Shown here: positions 1 through 25,966 of the stretch, one piece after another
Layout: each line of letters begins with the position of its first letter
Numbering within the stretch: position 1 is the first letter of the stretch
Origin: Siphonodentalium dalli
Taxonomy: Eukaryota > Mollusca > Scaphopoda > Gadilida > Siphonodentaliidae
Assembly: GCA_032622095.1 (NCBI GenBank)
Contig: CP136069.1
Coordinates: 129,001,123-129,065,122, forward strand
Length of the DNA: 64,000 nucleotides
Reading direction: 5' to 3'
Notes under the pieces: generated by a model
What the model was told of the DNA's origin: nothing
Databases searched by the model: none
The model's input: only the letters and a program-made list of their open reading frames with translations
Program-made: the position numbers and the translations under genes

Positions 1-700
1 TTTGTTTATCTTGAAATGTTGGAGTTTTGGTCCATCTGGTGTCTGTTCATGTCATAACCTGAACAGTAGTGCTCGGATCTCAATGAAATTTTGTATGGAT
101 GTTCACTACTATGAGGGCATTCAATAGAGGGTTCCATCGTTTTGTTCGGATTTTCCATTCTAGAGTTATACATCTTTGTTCATCTGGAAATGTTGGCTTT
201 TTGGTTCGTCTGGTGTCTGTTCATATTGTAACTTCGACAGTTGTACTGGGATCTCAATGGGATTTGGTATGGATGTTCACTACTATGAGGACATAAAAAA
301 GAGGGTTCCATCGTTTTGTTCCGCTTTTCCATTCTAGAGTTACTCATCTTTGTTCATCTGGAAATAAATGTTGGCTTTTTGGTCCGTCTGGTGTCTTCAT
401 GTCGTAACTTCAACAGTTGTGCTGGGATCTCAATGGAATTTGGTATAGATGTTCACTGCTATGATGACATTCAATAGGGGGTTCCATTGTTCTGTTCTGC
501 TTTTCCATTCTAGAGTAATTCATCTTTGTTTATCTGGAAATGTTGGCTGTTTGATCCATCCGATGTCTGTTCAGCTCATAACTTGAACAGTAATGCTCGG
601 ATCTCAATGAAATTTTGTATGGATGTTCACCACTATGAGGACAGTTAATGGCACATTCAAATGTTTGTTTTGGTTTTTTGTTCTATAGTTATTCATCTTT
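1..700. repeat. Tandem array, ~175 bp period
   Basis: The landmark GTTCACtACTATGAGG recurs at about 101, 275, 451 and 625, so the period is 174-176 bp, with each unit carrying a TCTAGAGTtAtTCATCTTTG landmark. Units differ by scattered substitutions. No coding signal is seen, and short ORFs here are frame accidents. A related single unit occurs at 46880-47045. Bases 700-1373 hold only degraded similarity to this array and nothing else I can name. Confidence 0.8.
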
Positions 701-1373
701 GTTTATATGAAAATGCTGATTTCTGGGTCCATATGTCTGAGTATAGCCATCATAAGTTATAGATGTGCCCACACTAGGCGGTATGCCATGAGGGGGTATG
801 CACCGGACGACAGTCCATCTCTTGTTGTATTTGTGGTAGTACAATTCGGAATGGCTAAATGGCGTATTTTGTCATGCCTTGCCGATGCTCTTGTTATCAT
901 TGTTAGGGCCCTTGTATGACCAGGAAATTTGCAAATTTTGTGTCCGAAAGAACATTTCAGCTTGTAACTTGAGCATGGATGATCGGATTTGGTTGTGCAA
1001 TTGTATGTCGATAGCTAAGTTTAGGGGGAAAGGATACTCACTTACTATGGTGTTCATCCATTCATTGTTACCATAGTTATGGCCTTTAATGTTCGACTTA
1101 CAATTACAGTATATTGAATTTTCACTCTGTACCGACATTTTGCATTGTAACTCCAGCAGCAATGGTCAGACTTGAATGTTAATTGGAATTATAATAGACT
1201 AGTATAGGTGTAAGGATACTGACAAGTTTCGTCCATGTATTTTTGTCAGTTATTGCCCTTGTTGGAAAAACAATATTCTCGTCTTTGCTTCACATCTTGT
1301 TAGTCAAGTAATAACAGTTGGATTTGAATAGCTTCGGGATAGTGATCTATGAGGGAAAGGATATACTGGGTTT

Positions 1374-2594
1374 TAGGGGTGTAACGATACGGGGTATGGG
1401 GTGTATCGATGTTTATCGCGATACAGAGGTCACGATACGATACGTATCGCGATTTTACTTACCTAAAATTATAGTGATATTTCCGAGTCTTCGTACGGAC
1501 TGTATATACACTGATATATAGCTATAACGACGGGTGGGTATGTGCTTGCATGGCTATAGGTAGGCCTACATGAACTCGCTAAAATATGTGTACTAGATGT
1601 TCGTCTAAAATGTTTGTTGTTGCAACTTGTATTGTATTGTCTAAGAAGAAAAAAAAACTAATTAAAACCTCGTCTATGTATCGACTATCAGTCTATATCA
1701 GATGCCGACATTGAGCCCATTGTTGCACTGCGTTATCTGATCAAAATTAATTAGAGAGTACAAACACTACCTGTTGACCAATGAGGAACGTCCTCTCCGA
1801 AAATCTCTCAGTCAATGTCACGAGATTGACAGTTAAATGGGATGGGCTTTATATTAATAACTCATGTCAAGTTGTCAACTTTATAATGGGAATTGGGGGG
1901 ATTCATTGTCTTGTTGACAAGTTTATTCCGGGAAGTTTAACAATTGCTCAGCAACCCACATGGGCCAGTGCACAGAGTGCAGTGTCCAGTGTTGACGTGA
2001 CATGGGGAAAGACATACATGTAGATTGATATGATATAGGTTGAGACTACAGCAGCTGCATCACTCTGGTTAACAGTGAAATAAAATTTCAGCAATAGCAG
2101 TAAGACAGGCATCAAAGGTTTGCCGCCGGTTGTAAACGACATGTCATTGACAAAGTAGGTCACTTGCTGCATGACATGTACTATTGAAATAGGTAATTAA
2201 AATTGAGGTCCCTCAGGTCAGGTCTGCTTTGATCAGTGGACCACTAGCGACTGATCTATTAATACAATGTGTTTCAAGAAGATGGCATCGTATTGTCCAC
2301 ACATGCAAATTGATACAATGCGGTCTGTTGGCCTCACGGTTACTCTGTGATAAATAGGGAATGCTTATCACTTTTATTACTTATTGTGGGTGATTACCTT
2401 AATTTTGTGTTAGATACTGATTCAACATTGACCTTTCTCATTTGTGACGACCGCTGCTTACTTGCCTGAATAGGTAATAACAACATGCAATTTGTGTATC
2501 GAGATACGTATCATTTGAACGCCCGTATCGATGACCGTATCGTCAGTGCTGTATCGCGGTTGTATTGATACATCGATGTATCGTTACACCCCTA
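1374..2594. mobile_element. Non-autonomous hAT-type element (TIR TAGGGGTGTAACGATAC)
   Basis: The left end TAGGGGTGTAACGATACGG is mirrored by the right end (CGTTACACCCCTA). The element is flanked by CTGGGTTT (1366-1373) and CTGGGTTC (2595-2602), an 8-bp target duplication with one mismatch, as expected of hAT elements. Subterminal regions are rich in CGATA repeats. No transposase ORF is present in the 1.22 kb interior. Confidence 0.85.
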
Positions 2595-2715
2595 CTGGGT
2601 TCTGTCCATTGATTTCCTCAGAGTGATGGACATTTTTGGATTTAGAAAATAATTTTATTTCATTCCATACAAATATTTAGTATTGCCCACTCTCTAAACT
2701 GAGCGTTGGCGGTAT

Positions 2716-3991
2716 TAGGGCTGCAATGATTCATGGAGATTCTGATGCATCGCGTTTTAAAGTTGCAATGCATCGTAATGGGAGGATGCGATGCAAAGAC
2801 AATTAAATGTATGCAGAGTTATCAATAGTCTGAGATCCAATCTTTTCCACTCAAAACTTCCCATCTGGGCAGATCTGGCAACTGTATTAGCTATTATAGT
2901 CTACTTCTAATACCTGGCCATGCATTTTGGTCATTTTAGTTAGGTCTTGTAATTTACTTCAATGAATATGCTGAGGTGAACACTAGGCTTGCCGCGATTT
3001 TGGATTTTCAAAATCGATTAATCGGTGGCTATAATCGACGATTAATCGATTTTTCTACCAATGAAATTAAATCTGAAATTAAATCTCAAATAGAGATTTA
3101 ATTTGTAGTAAATAGATGCCAAAAAGAGACTATTAAGAGGTGCGTCTGGTAAGTGTAAGATGGTAAGTATAACTCCCGCACGTCGGAAATGAAGGGCATT
3201 AGTTCTGAGAATTTGCTCCCATATAAATTCAAATGCCTCTATTAAACAATAAAAACAAAATAATTACTCGTAGTTTATGAACTTTATGTAAGCACTAAGC
3301 AGATTCAGAAATCATTTTGATTAAACAAATTGAACGAACAAAATCGGAAAAATACTCCCAACTCTCGTCGGGCCACGTGCTTCGTGAGACTGTTCGCGAA
3401 TTTGGGATCGTGCATTAATTGAATTTGAAGTTCGGGATCGTGCCTTAATTCAAATCAAAGTCGGGAATCTCTCAAAAGCGGAATAGCACGTGACCGCTGA
3501 ACATCTGCTATCACGCATGCCGCGGAGTATACACATGCGTCGGCACATTAAAAGAAAAACCGCCGTGACGTGAAACCAAGACGGAACTAGATTACTCTGT
3601 CGGCCCGACTTCAAAAGAAGCCGCAACTGAAAGTTACATTGTCACAAATGTTTGCGTGGGTGGGTTTCTGGGTTAGATTAGTGCTGTAAATACGGTGCAA
3701 AATATTGCCTCTTAAGTTGAGATAAGTTCTTTGCAAATACGCTGTATGCCAGCGTTCTTGTGTTCTTGCATAATATGCATTGTTATTTGAACTAAAAAAG
3801 TTGATTTTCAATTTTGAAAATCGATTAATCGGCACCACTGACGATTGTTCGATTATTCCCAAAATCGCCACAAGCCTAGTGAACACTGATGAGAATATAC
3901 ATATTAAAAATGATTAAGTGGTTCATCTAGTTTCCACAGCCGTCAGCTTCCAAAAATTCGCATCATGAAGGTCTGAATCATTGTAGCCCTA
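2716..3991. mobile_element. Non-autonomous hAT-type element, interrupted by a second one
   Basis: The ends TAGGGCTGCAATGATTCA and its near-complement TGAATCATTGTAGCCCTA form inverted repeats. Flanks GGCGGTAT and GGCAGCAT agree at 6 of 8 positions, a plausible aged 8-bp duplication. Most of its length is the younger element at 2984-3878. Confidence 0.75.
2984..3878. mobile_element. Nested non-autonomous hAT-type element
   Basis: The TIRs are TAGGCTTGCCGCGATTTT on the left and the complement of TAGGCTTGTGGCGATTTT on the right. A perfect 8-bp duplication GTGAACAC sits at 2976-2983 and 3879-3886. Internal copies of AATCGATTAATCG lie next to both ends. No coding capacity is seen. Confidence 0.9.
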
Positions 3992-4238
3992 GGCAGCATA
4001 TGACATGCTTCGCGTTGCACTTGTAATCATTGTTTGTAAACAAAAGTGAATATCATTAACAGAATTCAGACGGTGTTTACAAGTAACGATTCTAGAATTT
4101 TCAGATAGATATAAGTCAGAAGTTAGAACCCAGTCGATTTCCTTTGTTGGTGTATTTTAGAATTGAAAATTGGCGTGTGTGCGAACCTTCCACTCCCTAT
4201 TTGTTTTGTGCTACTACTATATAACAGATCTAAGATAT

Positions 4239-4585
4239 AAAGGCCCACTTAATTTTCGAATCAGATCACATTATATACAACATATTCCATATGTTGTATA
4301 CCATTTGAAAGAGGAAGCTCCTGGACTGTAGTGTAAAGTATATTATTCTCAATGGAAGGGGAATAACTATCTTTTAGTTTGAATTATGATGCATTCTGGG
4401 TTGACAATGGGGGAATTCTTGGAATAAATCTGAGAACCGCTATCACTTGGTGGGCACTCCTAGGCCACTGCTGTTCTGTATTCTGGTGCAATATATATAG
4501 TTTTAGTTCCTCTTCCAAATGGTATATAATATTAAATATATTGTGTATAATATTATCTGGGCATTTGAAAATTAAGTGGGCCTTT
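4239..4585. mobile_element. Foldback MITE just upstream of a DLAT exon
   Basis: AAAGGCCCACTTAATTTTC at the left is repeated inverted (GAAAATTAAGTGGGCCTTT) at the right. The interior is AT-rich and non-coding. The target duplication is unclear. Confidence 0.65.
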
Positions 4586-4658
4586 AACAGATAACATGAG
4601 ACACATGGTTTAATATTTTATGAAACAATTTTATGTTATTAATTTTGTTTTAATGCAG

Positions 4659-19624
<14,966 letters not shown>

Positions 19625-19632
19625 TGATATTT

Positions 19633-19638
19633 AATAAA
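19633..19638 (+). promoter_or_regulatory. Candidate DLAT polyadenylation signal (AATAAA)
   Basis: AATAAA lies 8 bases after the DLAT stop codon. Use of this signal would make the 3' UTR unusually short, so a later signal may be used instead. Confidence 0.35.
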
Positions 19639-19767
19639 GTGTTTTGCATTTATAGGCTGGCTGAACAATATGTTCTCATTTCCCTTCAAATTTATAGCCA
19701 GAAAATAAGGCTTCTAAAATTTATTATTCCATTGTTGTTGAAAGTTGTTTCCAATTCCATTCTTTAA

Positions 19768-20022
19768 CCCTTCCATGACTGGAGCTTCTTGAAATTTTGC
19801 GAAAACCCGGTGCCAATGCATTCTCTTATATATGTGAGTCTCCCATATGGAGCCTCGCATATATAAGAGAATACATTGGCCTAACAATAGTTACCTTGAC
19901 CTAGAAAGCCAGTGCATTCTCTTATATACGTGAGGCTTCCTATGGGAGACTCGCATATATAAGATAATGCACTGGGACAAGATCTTTAATGCTGCACCAA
20001 CAGAGCTCCCATCATGATGGGG
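19768..20022. mobile_element. TTAA foldback MITE immediately downstream of DLAT
   Basis: TTAA flanks CCCTTCCATGACTGGAGC at the left and GAGCTCCCATCATGATGGGG at the right. Inside are two palindromes built on GCATTCTCTTATATA and its complement. Confidence 0.75.
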
Positions 20023-20253
20023 TTAAAGAATATGGTGGATTTACTGAATAGCTGGCAAATCAATAACACCTAATACCCTAGCCTTCCAACTGACTCATTA
20101 CTCTATACTAAAATGCTGTGTTTTTTATGAAATGAACTCAATTGTTCTTATTTTGTCAAATATTCTGACATTAATGATTTGCATCTGACTTTAGCAATTT
20201 TAAGAAAAGCAGACTCAATATCTTGTTATAAAATGAATGGAATATGTTTAGTT

Positions 20254-20480
20254 CAAGCCTTGAAATAGTGTGTCTGTCATTTGCAGAATGAGGTCCCCAG
20301 AGCGTGAATTTAGTGATGCTACCCTGCATAGCGGGCTAGCATCACCAAATTCACCCTCTGGGAACCTCATTCTGCTGAGGTGAATTTGGTGATGTTAGCC
20401 CGCTATGCGGAGTAGCATCACTAAATTCACCCTCTGGGGACCTCATTCTGCAAATGACAGACACACTATTTCAAGGCTTG
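20254..20480. repeat. 227 bp near-perfect hairpin
   Basis: CAAGCCTTGAAATAGTGTGT at the left is mirrored exactly at the right. The arms continue through GTCATTTGCAGAATGAGG and the ACCAAATTCACC blocks, leaving almost no loop. It is likely a foldback element, possibly with a short GTT duplication. Confidence 0.8.
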
Positions 20481-20497
20481 GTTCAGTTGATGATTAA

Positions 20498-20657
20498 CCC
20501 TTTCATGATGGGAGCTGCGCTGGTGCAGCATTAAAGATCCTGTGCCCAGTGCATTCTCTTATATCAGCGAGTTGCCCATATGGAGCCTCTCATATATAAG
20601 AGAATCCATTGGCACAGTGCTTTTGCAAAATTTCAGGAAGCTCCAGTCATGGAAGAG
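20498..20657. mobile_element. TTAA foldback MITE (same family as 19768)
   Basis: TTAA flanks CCCTTTCATGATGGGAGC and GCTCCAGTCATGGAAGAG, with a single GCATTCTCTTATATC palindrome inside. It is inverted and shorter relative to the 19768 copy. Confidence 0.75.
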
Positions 20658-22130
20658 TTAATAACTGATCAGATGTCAAAGGCAGTTGGGGAATTGAGGG
20701 AAATGAGCAATAAAATTTATAATAATGAGACCCTCATTCAATCCAATAAATCTGCAAGTATAGAACCAAGTTCATTAACTTCATTACTAATCATGTCACA
20801 GAAAGATCCATTTATAATGTTAAATTCAGTTTATGTGGGGGTCTTTATTCTTAAAAGAACTATGCAACATTGGTATATTATATCTGACTACCGTGATTTC
20901 TATCTGAGATCTCATGTCATTCTGTCCGACTCTGTTAGAATTGTGAGTGCATTATGACACCTTCAGGTTTGTTTTTTTTTTAGAAATCTTGGTGAATGAT
21001 TTTCTGTAATGTCATGGTCTGTCTTATGTTATTCTACCCAGGCATTTTCAATATATATAGCAACTTTAGATTGTTGTCTCGTTGAACCTATTTTGGAGCT
21101 GCCCTCCCACTCTCACAATTTTTAGTTGCTAATTTCCCTCTATATACTAATTGAAAGCCACATGGTGGTTTGCACTCATAAATACTCATACTATTAAAAG
21201 TATTATCTTTTTAATTTTCCCCTGGTATCAAAATATGTCGATAAGTACCTGAACAACCTTTCTACGAGCAAGATATGTCCCAGATAGATGCATTGAATGT
21301 CATAAAAATTACAAATTTGATTGTCTCCGAACACAAACATCGGACCTCGAGCAATCCCTGCACTATTTGTATTCTTGAATATGAAATGAAATAATGAGTG
21401 ACTATCTGGAAAATGTATATTCACGCACTGCTTGCTCTTTGTTTTAGTCATCAAAATAAAGTGGTACCATAAACGTTTTAACTTTGATTTTCTTTTCAAT
21501 AATTGCAATTTTTATGTGACCGCTGATTAAAACAAATTAACCAGCACAAACGAAACAATCTCAAATTTATCGAAAAACATAAGAAACAAAACACGTATTT
21601 TCAACGCAATATCAACAAATCTATTTCGGAAATATGGCTTCTGTTATGTTTTGAGATATCTCTTACCAAATTATGTGTACATAATTTTGGGGTTCGAACC
21701 AGTCATATTCGTTTAACTTATAATGTTGATTAAATTTATAGTGCTAATAATATATGTAATCATTATCCCTGCTTTACTGGATATTGAGATCAAATATTTT
21801 TCCTGCAAATTGATGGAAGATGAATTAGTCATAATAAGTCATCTATCCTTCGCTAATCCCTATAAAATAAATTTTGTCCTATTGAACGTCAGATTTTTTG
21901 ATGACTGTGTAATATTATTTTGTCAAGTGTGTTAATTTGTATGATTATTTTAATTATAAGTCATGTTAATGATAAATTAATCAATTTTCATTCGAAGGAT
22001 TGGTTCTGTTTGAGAATAAAATTGAACAAAACAAGCCTTGTTTTTTTTAAATGCAGAAGGGGTTCATTACTGAATGCAACTTGCATTTGAATTGAAGTGT
22101 TCAGCAAACAAGTTGTTGGTGGTACAGGGA

Positions 22131-22278
22131 TAGTCCAACAAATTACACTATTCGGATTAAGATATATTTAAATATTTGGACATTTACGATTATCTTAATA
22201 CTTATAAGGAATTAAGATAAGGTAAATGTCCAAATATTAAAATATATATTAATCCGAATAGTCTAATTTGTTGGACTA
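22131..22278. mobile_element. Mutator-like MITE with perfect 9-bp target duplication
   Basis: The TIR TAGTCCAACAAATTA is mirrored at the right (TAATTTGTTGGACTA). GTACAGGGA occurs at 22122-22130 and 22279-22287. The whole 148 bp is a long imperfect palindrome. A 9-bp duplication is typical of MULEs. Confidence 0.85.
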
Positions 22279-22539
22279 GTACAGGGATAGATTCACTAGA
22301 ACTGAATTATCAGAATTCTGAGCCATTTTTCACACAACTCTAAGGTCAACATAAATAAATTCCTTGTTTTATATCTGACTTTTCAGAAAAAATGGGGTGG
22401 GCGGGTGAATTTTATTTTTTATATTTTATTCTTCCTTTCATAAATGGTCATTGTCTGTTCTACACATTGAAGCATAATCCTATCCGATATAAAACGAGGT
22501 GATTTTGTTGCCCAATATGATCAAAATAGACTGAATAAT

Positions 22540-22691
22540 GCATTGGGCTAATAATATTTACCTTGATCTGGTAAGCCAGTGCATTCTCTTATAAAGGCGA
22601 GGTTCCCTGTGGAAGACTTGCAAATATAAGACAATGCATTGGCACAGGGTCTTTAATGCTGCACCAAAGCAGCTCACATCATGAAAGGTTT
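22540..22691. mobile_element. Truncated copy of the GCATTCTCTTATA foldback family
   Basis: It shares CTGGTAAGCCAGTGCATTCT and GGTCTTTAATGCTGCACCAA with the 19768 copy. The left terminus is missing. Confidence 0.65.
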
Positions 22692-23377
22692 AAGGAAGGT
22701 GCTGTAAGCTGAATGCTATATAATCGGGGGCTAGACATTCTTGAAGAGAGGAGGATAAAACATAGGCTAACATTGTTTGCAAATATACTAGTAGTAGAAG
22801 GGTCACTGCCAGCTCTACCACCAGACAAATTCATAGCTAAATGAAGACCAAAGAGGAAATAAAGGTGACCAAATTTGACAGATTTTATTCAAAAAATTTG
22901 TGGAAGAACGGGACACAATCCAGATTCTATGAATTAAGTGCAATTACAAATTTTTTTCTTCCCTGAGACAATTCCACAAGATCGAGAATGTTGGAAATAG
23001 TAAGTTGGACCCCCCCCCCCAATGGAGGATATCTAGCATTGTCCCTGTGTGTCTTCTGAAAGAGTAGGGTGGAACAGTAGATCATGCCTTGAATCTCTAC
23101 TCAGGATATACCCATAGCCATCATTTCCACCAGATCAAATCCTGAGAACCTTTTGGTGTTCTGGTAGGGAATTTATAACATTGGAAAAACAACACAGGTG
23201 ATATATTTCTTTATTAATACCTATTCCTTAATATATCTCCCAGTAGGTGATGGTCACAGCTCAAGATTGCATGATTAGTTGACTTTTATGAGCCAATTGT
23301 GCTTTGCATTGCTTACATTCATGGAATTTTTCCCGGGCAATCAATTCAATGTTTAATGAGTTATTGGCTTACAAAAA

Positions 23378-23606
23378 CCCTTCCATGAGTTGACTGGAGC
23401 TTCCTGATATTTTGCGAAAACCCTCTGCCAATTATGCATTCTCTTATATATGCATCTTATATATGCCAGTCTCGCATATATAAAAGAATATATTGGCCTA
23501 ACAATATATTTACCTTGACCATGTAAGCCAGTGCGTTCTCTTATAAGAGAATGCACTGGCACAGGATCTTTAATGCTGCACCAGCGTATGTCCCATCATG
23601 AAAGGG
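23378..23606. mobile_element. Foldback MITE of the same family
   Basis: CCCTTCCATGAGTTGACTGG at the left and CCCATCATGAAAGGG at the right enclose three GCATTCTCTTATA or complement motifs. The flanking TTAA is degraded. Confidence 0.65.
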
Positions 23607-23909
23607 CTAAATCATGCAATCTCGAGCTGGTACTAAGTACTATGAAAAAGTTTATTAAGGAACAAAGAAATATGTTCCCTGCATTGTCTGTTAGAAGTTA
23701 AAAAGTTCCCCATCAGAACAGGTCAAAATATTAAAAAAAAAATTCCCAGGCATTGATCTACTGGAATATTATCCAGGGCCTGGAACCTACGTCACCGGAA
23801 GGGTAACCCTACATCAAAATAACTGTAAATAAAGTTCGACTCGCTACTTCGACATCGTTTTTTAAATAAATACAATCGATTTCGATGTAATATTATAAGC
23901 AAAGGAGCT

Positions 23910-24071
23910 ATGCCACCTACAAATCTCGACAAATACAGAAACCGAAAATCGGAAAGAATTGCTTATAATGAGAATTTCGCATTCGCAATTCAAAATCGCG
24001 TCCGATTTCCTATTTTCGTGCAGGTGTTAACGCCAACATTTCATGTTCTCCGCGGCCTAAACTCATTTTAA
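23910..24071 (+). CDS. Small ATG ORF (53 aa) near left end of tandem unit, possible first exon; repeated at 27876-28037 and 31850-32011
   Basis: The ORF starts MPPTNLDKYRNRKSERIAYN and runs on ENFAFAIQNRVRFPIFVQ up to a CAG|GTGTTA that could be a splice donor at 24024. Composition to that point looks protein-like (charged, then alternating hydrophobic), and the tail after it does not. No family was recognised. It is identical in the three unit copies, so conservation cannot be judged here. Confidence 0.3.
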   Translation: MPPTNLDKYRNRKSERIAYNENFAFAIQNRVRFPIFVQVLTPTFHVLRGLNSF

Positions 24072-24464
24072 AACCGTATACATTGAGTTTCGGGATATTA
24101 TAAATGTTAAAATTTGAATCAATAACAAAAAAATAACTTTCCCGTGGTTTGTTTGTAAATTTCTTAAGACACAAAGAATTTGTATGAATTTGTCTATTAA
24201 TGGTAACGCCCACATCGCGTTAACGCTCACATAATATTGATCTGTTTGCGCTCAGAATTGAGTCACCATCCGTATAATCCGGTAGATGAACTATTAACGA
24301 TCGTGTTCACATATACACACTCATTTAAATGCGTTACTATACACAAATGGCTGTTATAGAGATGCCAATATACTATTTGATAATACTATATATAAAGACG
24401 AGCATAAATTCATGGCATAATCATTGTTTTTACGTTCTCGTTGTATATTCGTTAGTTTAATTAA

Positions 24465-24902
24465 GGCCGTGGCTAAAGAACGGTATACCGCTCAGTAGTA
24501 CCAAACGCTAAAGAACGGTATACCGCGCTTTAGCTATATGGGCCTGATACGCTACTTAACGGTATACCGCTCTTTAGTGTTTGGTGCTAAAGAACGGTAT
24601 ACTGCTCTTTAGTGACAAACGCTTATACCGCGCTTTAGCTATATGGGCTTGATACGCTAATGAACGGTATACCGCTCTTTAGTGTTTGGTGCTAAAGAAC
24701 GGTATACTGCTCTTTAGCCATCGGTGCTAAAGAGCGGTCCAGGTTGGATGAGCGGCACGTGCGTTGCCAAGATATTTTGCGCATTGCGCCAACACATAAC
24801 GTTATAATCCGCACCGCTCTTTAGCACTCATCACTAAAGAGCGGTATACCGTTTTTTAGCCCTCAGTACTAAAGAGCGGTATACCGTTATTTAGCCACTT
24901 CG
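24465..24902. repeat. Cluster of ~28-bp palindromes in unit 1 (also 28431-28876 and 32405-32842)
   Basis: About eight copies of a self-complementary site are built from the half-site GCTAAAGARCGGTA and its complement, with further half-sites between. The cluster starts GGCCGTGGCTAAAGAACGG and ends with the complementary GCCACTTCG. It is flanked on both sides by TTTAATTAA (24456-24464 and 24903-24911). This may be a nested foldback element with a 9-bp duplication, or a protein-binding array. It is non-coding. Confidence 0.85.
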
Positions 24903-25555
24903 TTTAATTAAGTGTATCTACTGTCATTCGTTCTCTTATTCCATAATCATTGTTATAGTACTACTTTGTTATTCCATTCTATTTCCGTCGGTTAAATCCA
25001 TGTTAATATGTTCATATTTCCAGTTTCGTCTGATAGTTGTCGTTAAAACATTATCATGCAATAAAGATTTCTTTAATTATATTCTATATATTACTAACAT
25101 TCATTGTTTACCCATGTTTATTGATAATGAATTGAATGTGTTATTCGGTCCAAGAACCTTCGTTGTCAAACAATCTGGTCACGCATCAATTATATTCGCA
25201 ATCCAAAACCAAAACATCGGGATATATGTATGTAACGGATAAATACATTTTCAAACACCCTGTCCCACCATCAGTCAATAATCATAAAGTATGGTTAGGT
25301 ACTCAAGTCCCAAAAACTAATTGGTCACATATATATTAACTATAGCAGGTTATATAGTGAATTGTGAACATAATATGGTTCCTGTGGCTGGATATTCATT
25401 TAGTTTGGTTATGTTTAACATTATATATTAATTTTTTTTATATAAACTGGATAGTCCGTTTATTGAATACTTTTTGCAGACAAAAATGATATATACAAGG
25501 AAAAAACCAACTTAAAGTTGAATAGAAGAAAAAATACAAAAAAAAGAGGCATGTT

Positions 25556-25966
25556 GTGTCGTCTAAGAGAAGAGGACAACTATTCTCGCCAGCGACCAAG
25601 CGTCGGAGAATATGTATACGACCGAATGTGAGTCCAGTGTGTTCGAGATTTATATATAACACTCCAGAAAAACTCAGAACTCCCCGAACCCCAAGATCAG
25701 ACAGGAAGAGGGTTAAACGGTCTCCAACATCGACTAAAAAGAACACTCGCGTCCGGTTGTTCCCTGTTGAGAGTGATCCGGAGAACGAAATGATTAGTCT
25801 TATCCCAATCGTGTTGAAAGAACTAAGTCGGTGTGATCTTCAAAATGTGCCGCTGGAATTTTTCAAGCTTGTTACTATTTATTTGGCTTCGGGGGTAAAT
25901 AATATTTTATTCGAGTCGAGGAACCCACCAACCAAAGCTCAGAATGGTCAGATATCGATTTTTTAA
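25556..25966 (+). CDS. Basic 136-codon ORF without ATG, unit 1; C-terminus read from a MITE
   Basis: The frame is open from after a TAG at 25523 and has no in-frame ATG; the first near-cognate codon is the GTG at 25556. Residues 1-60 are Arg/Lys/Pro-rich, with bipartite nuclear-localisation-like clusters (SSKRRGQ, TKRRRICIRP, DRKRVKRSPTSTKKN). An acidic and amphipathic segment (VESDPENEMISLIPIVLKEL, PLEFFKLV) follows. The last 30 residues (from TIYLASGVNN) are encoded by sequence matching the AGGTACTCAAYCCGAT MITE family, so the original C-terminus has been replaced. The ORF may be an internal exon of an element or host gene. No function is assigned. Confidence 0.4.
   Translation: MSSKRRGQLFSPATKRRRICIRPNVSPVCSRFIYNTPEKLRTPRTPRSDRKRVKRSPTSTKKNTRVRLFPVESDPENEMISLIPIVLKELSRCDLQNVPLEFFKLVTIYLASGVNNILFESRNPPTKAQNGQISIF

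Noticed and set aside
4379-4594. 71-codon ORF before the first DLAT exon
   Set aside because: It lies inside a foldback MITE and does not resemble the E2 sequence expected upstream.
25438-25746. 102-codon - strand ORF in each tandem unit
   Set aside because: It lies opposite the basic ORF and is hydrophobic because it reads the complement of A-rich and Arg/Lys-rich codons, so it is a shadow frame.
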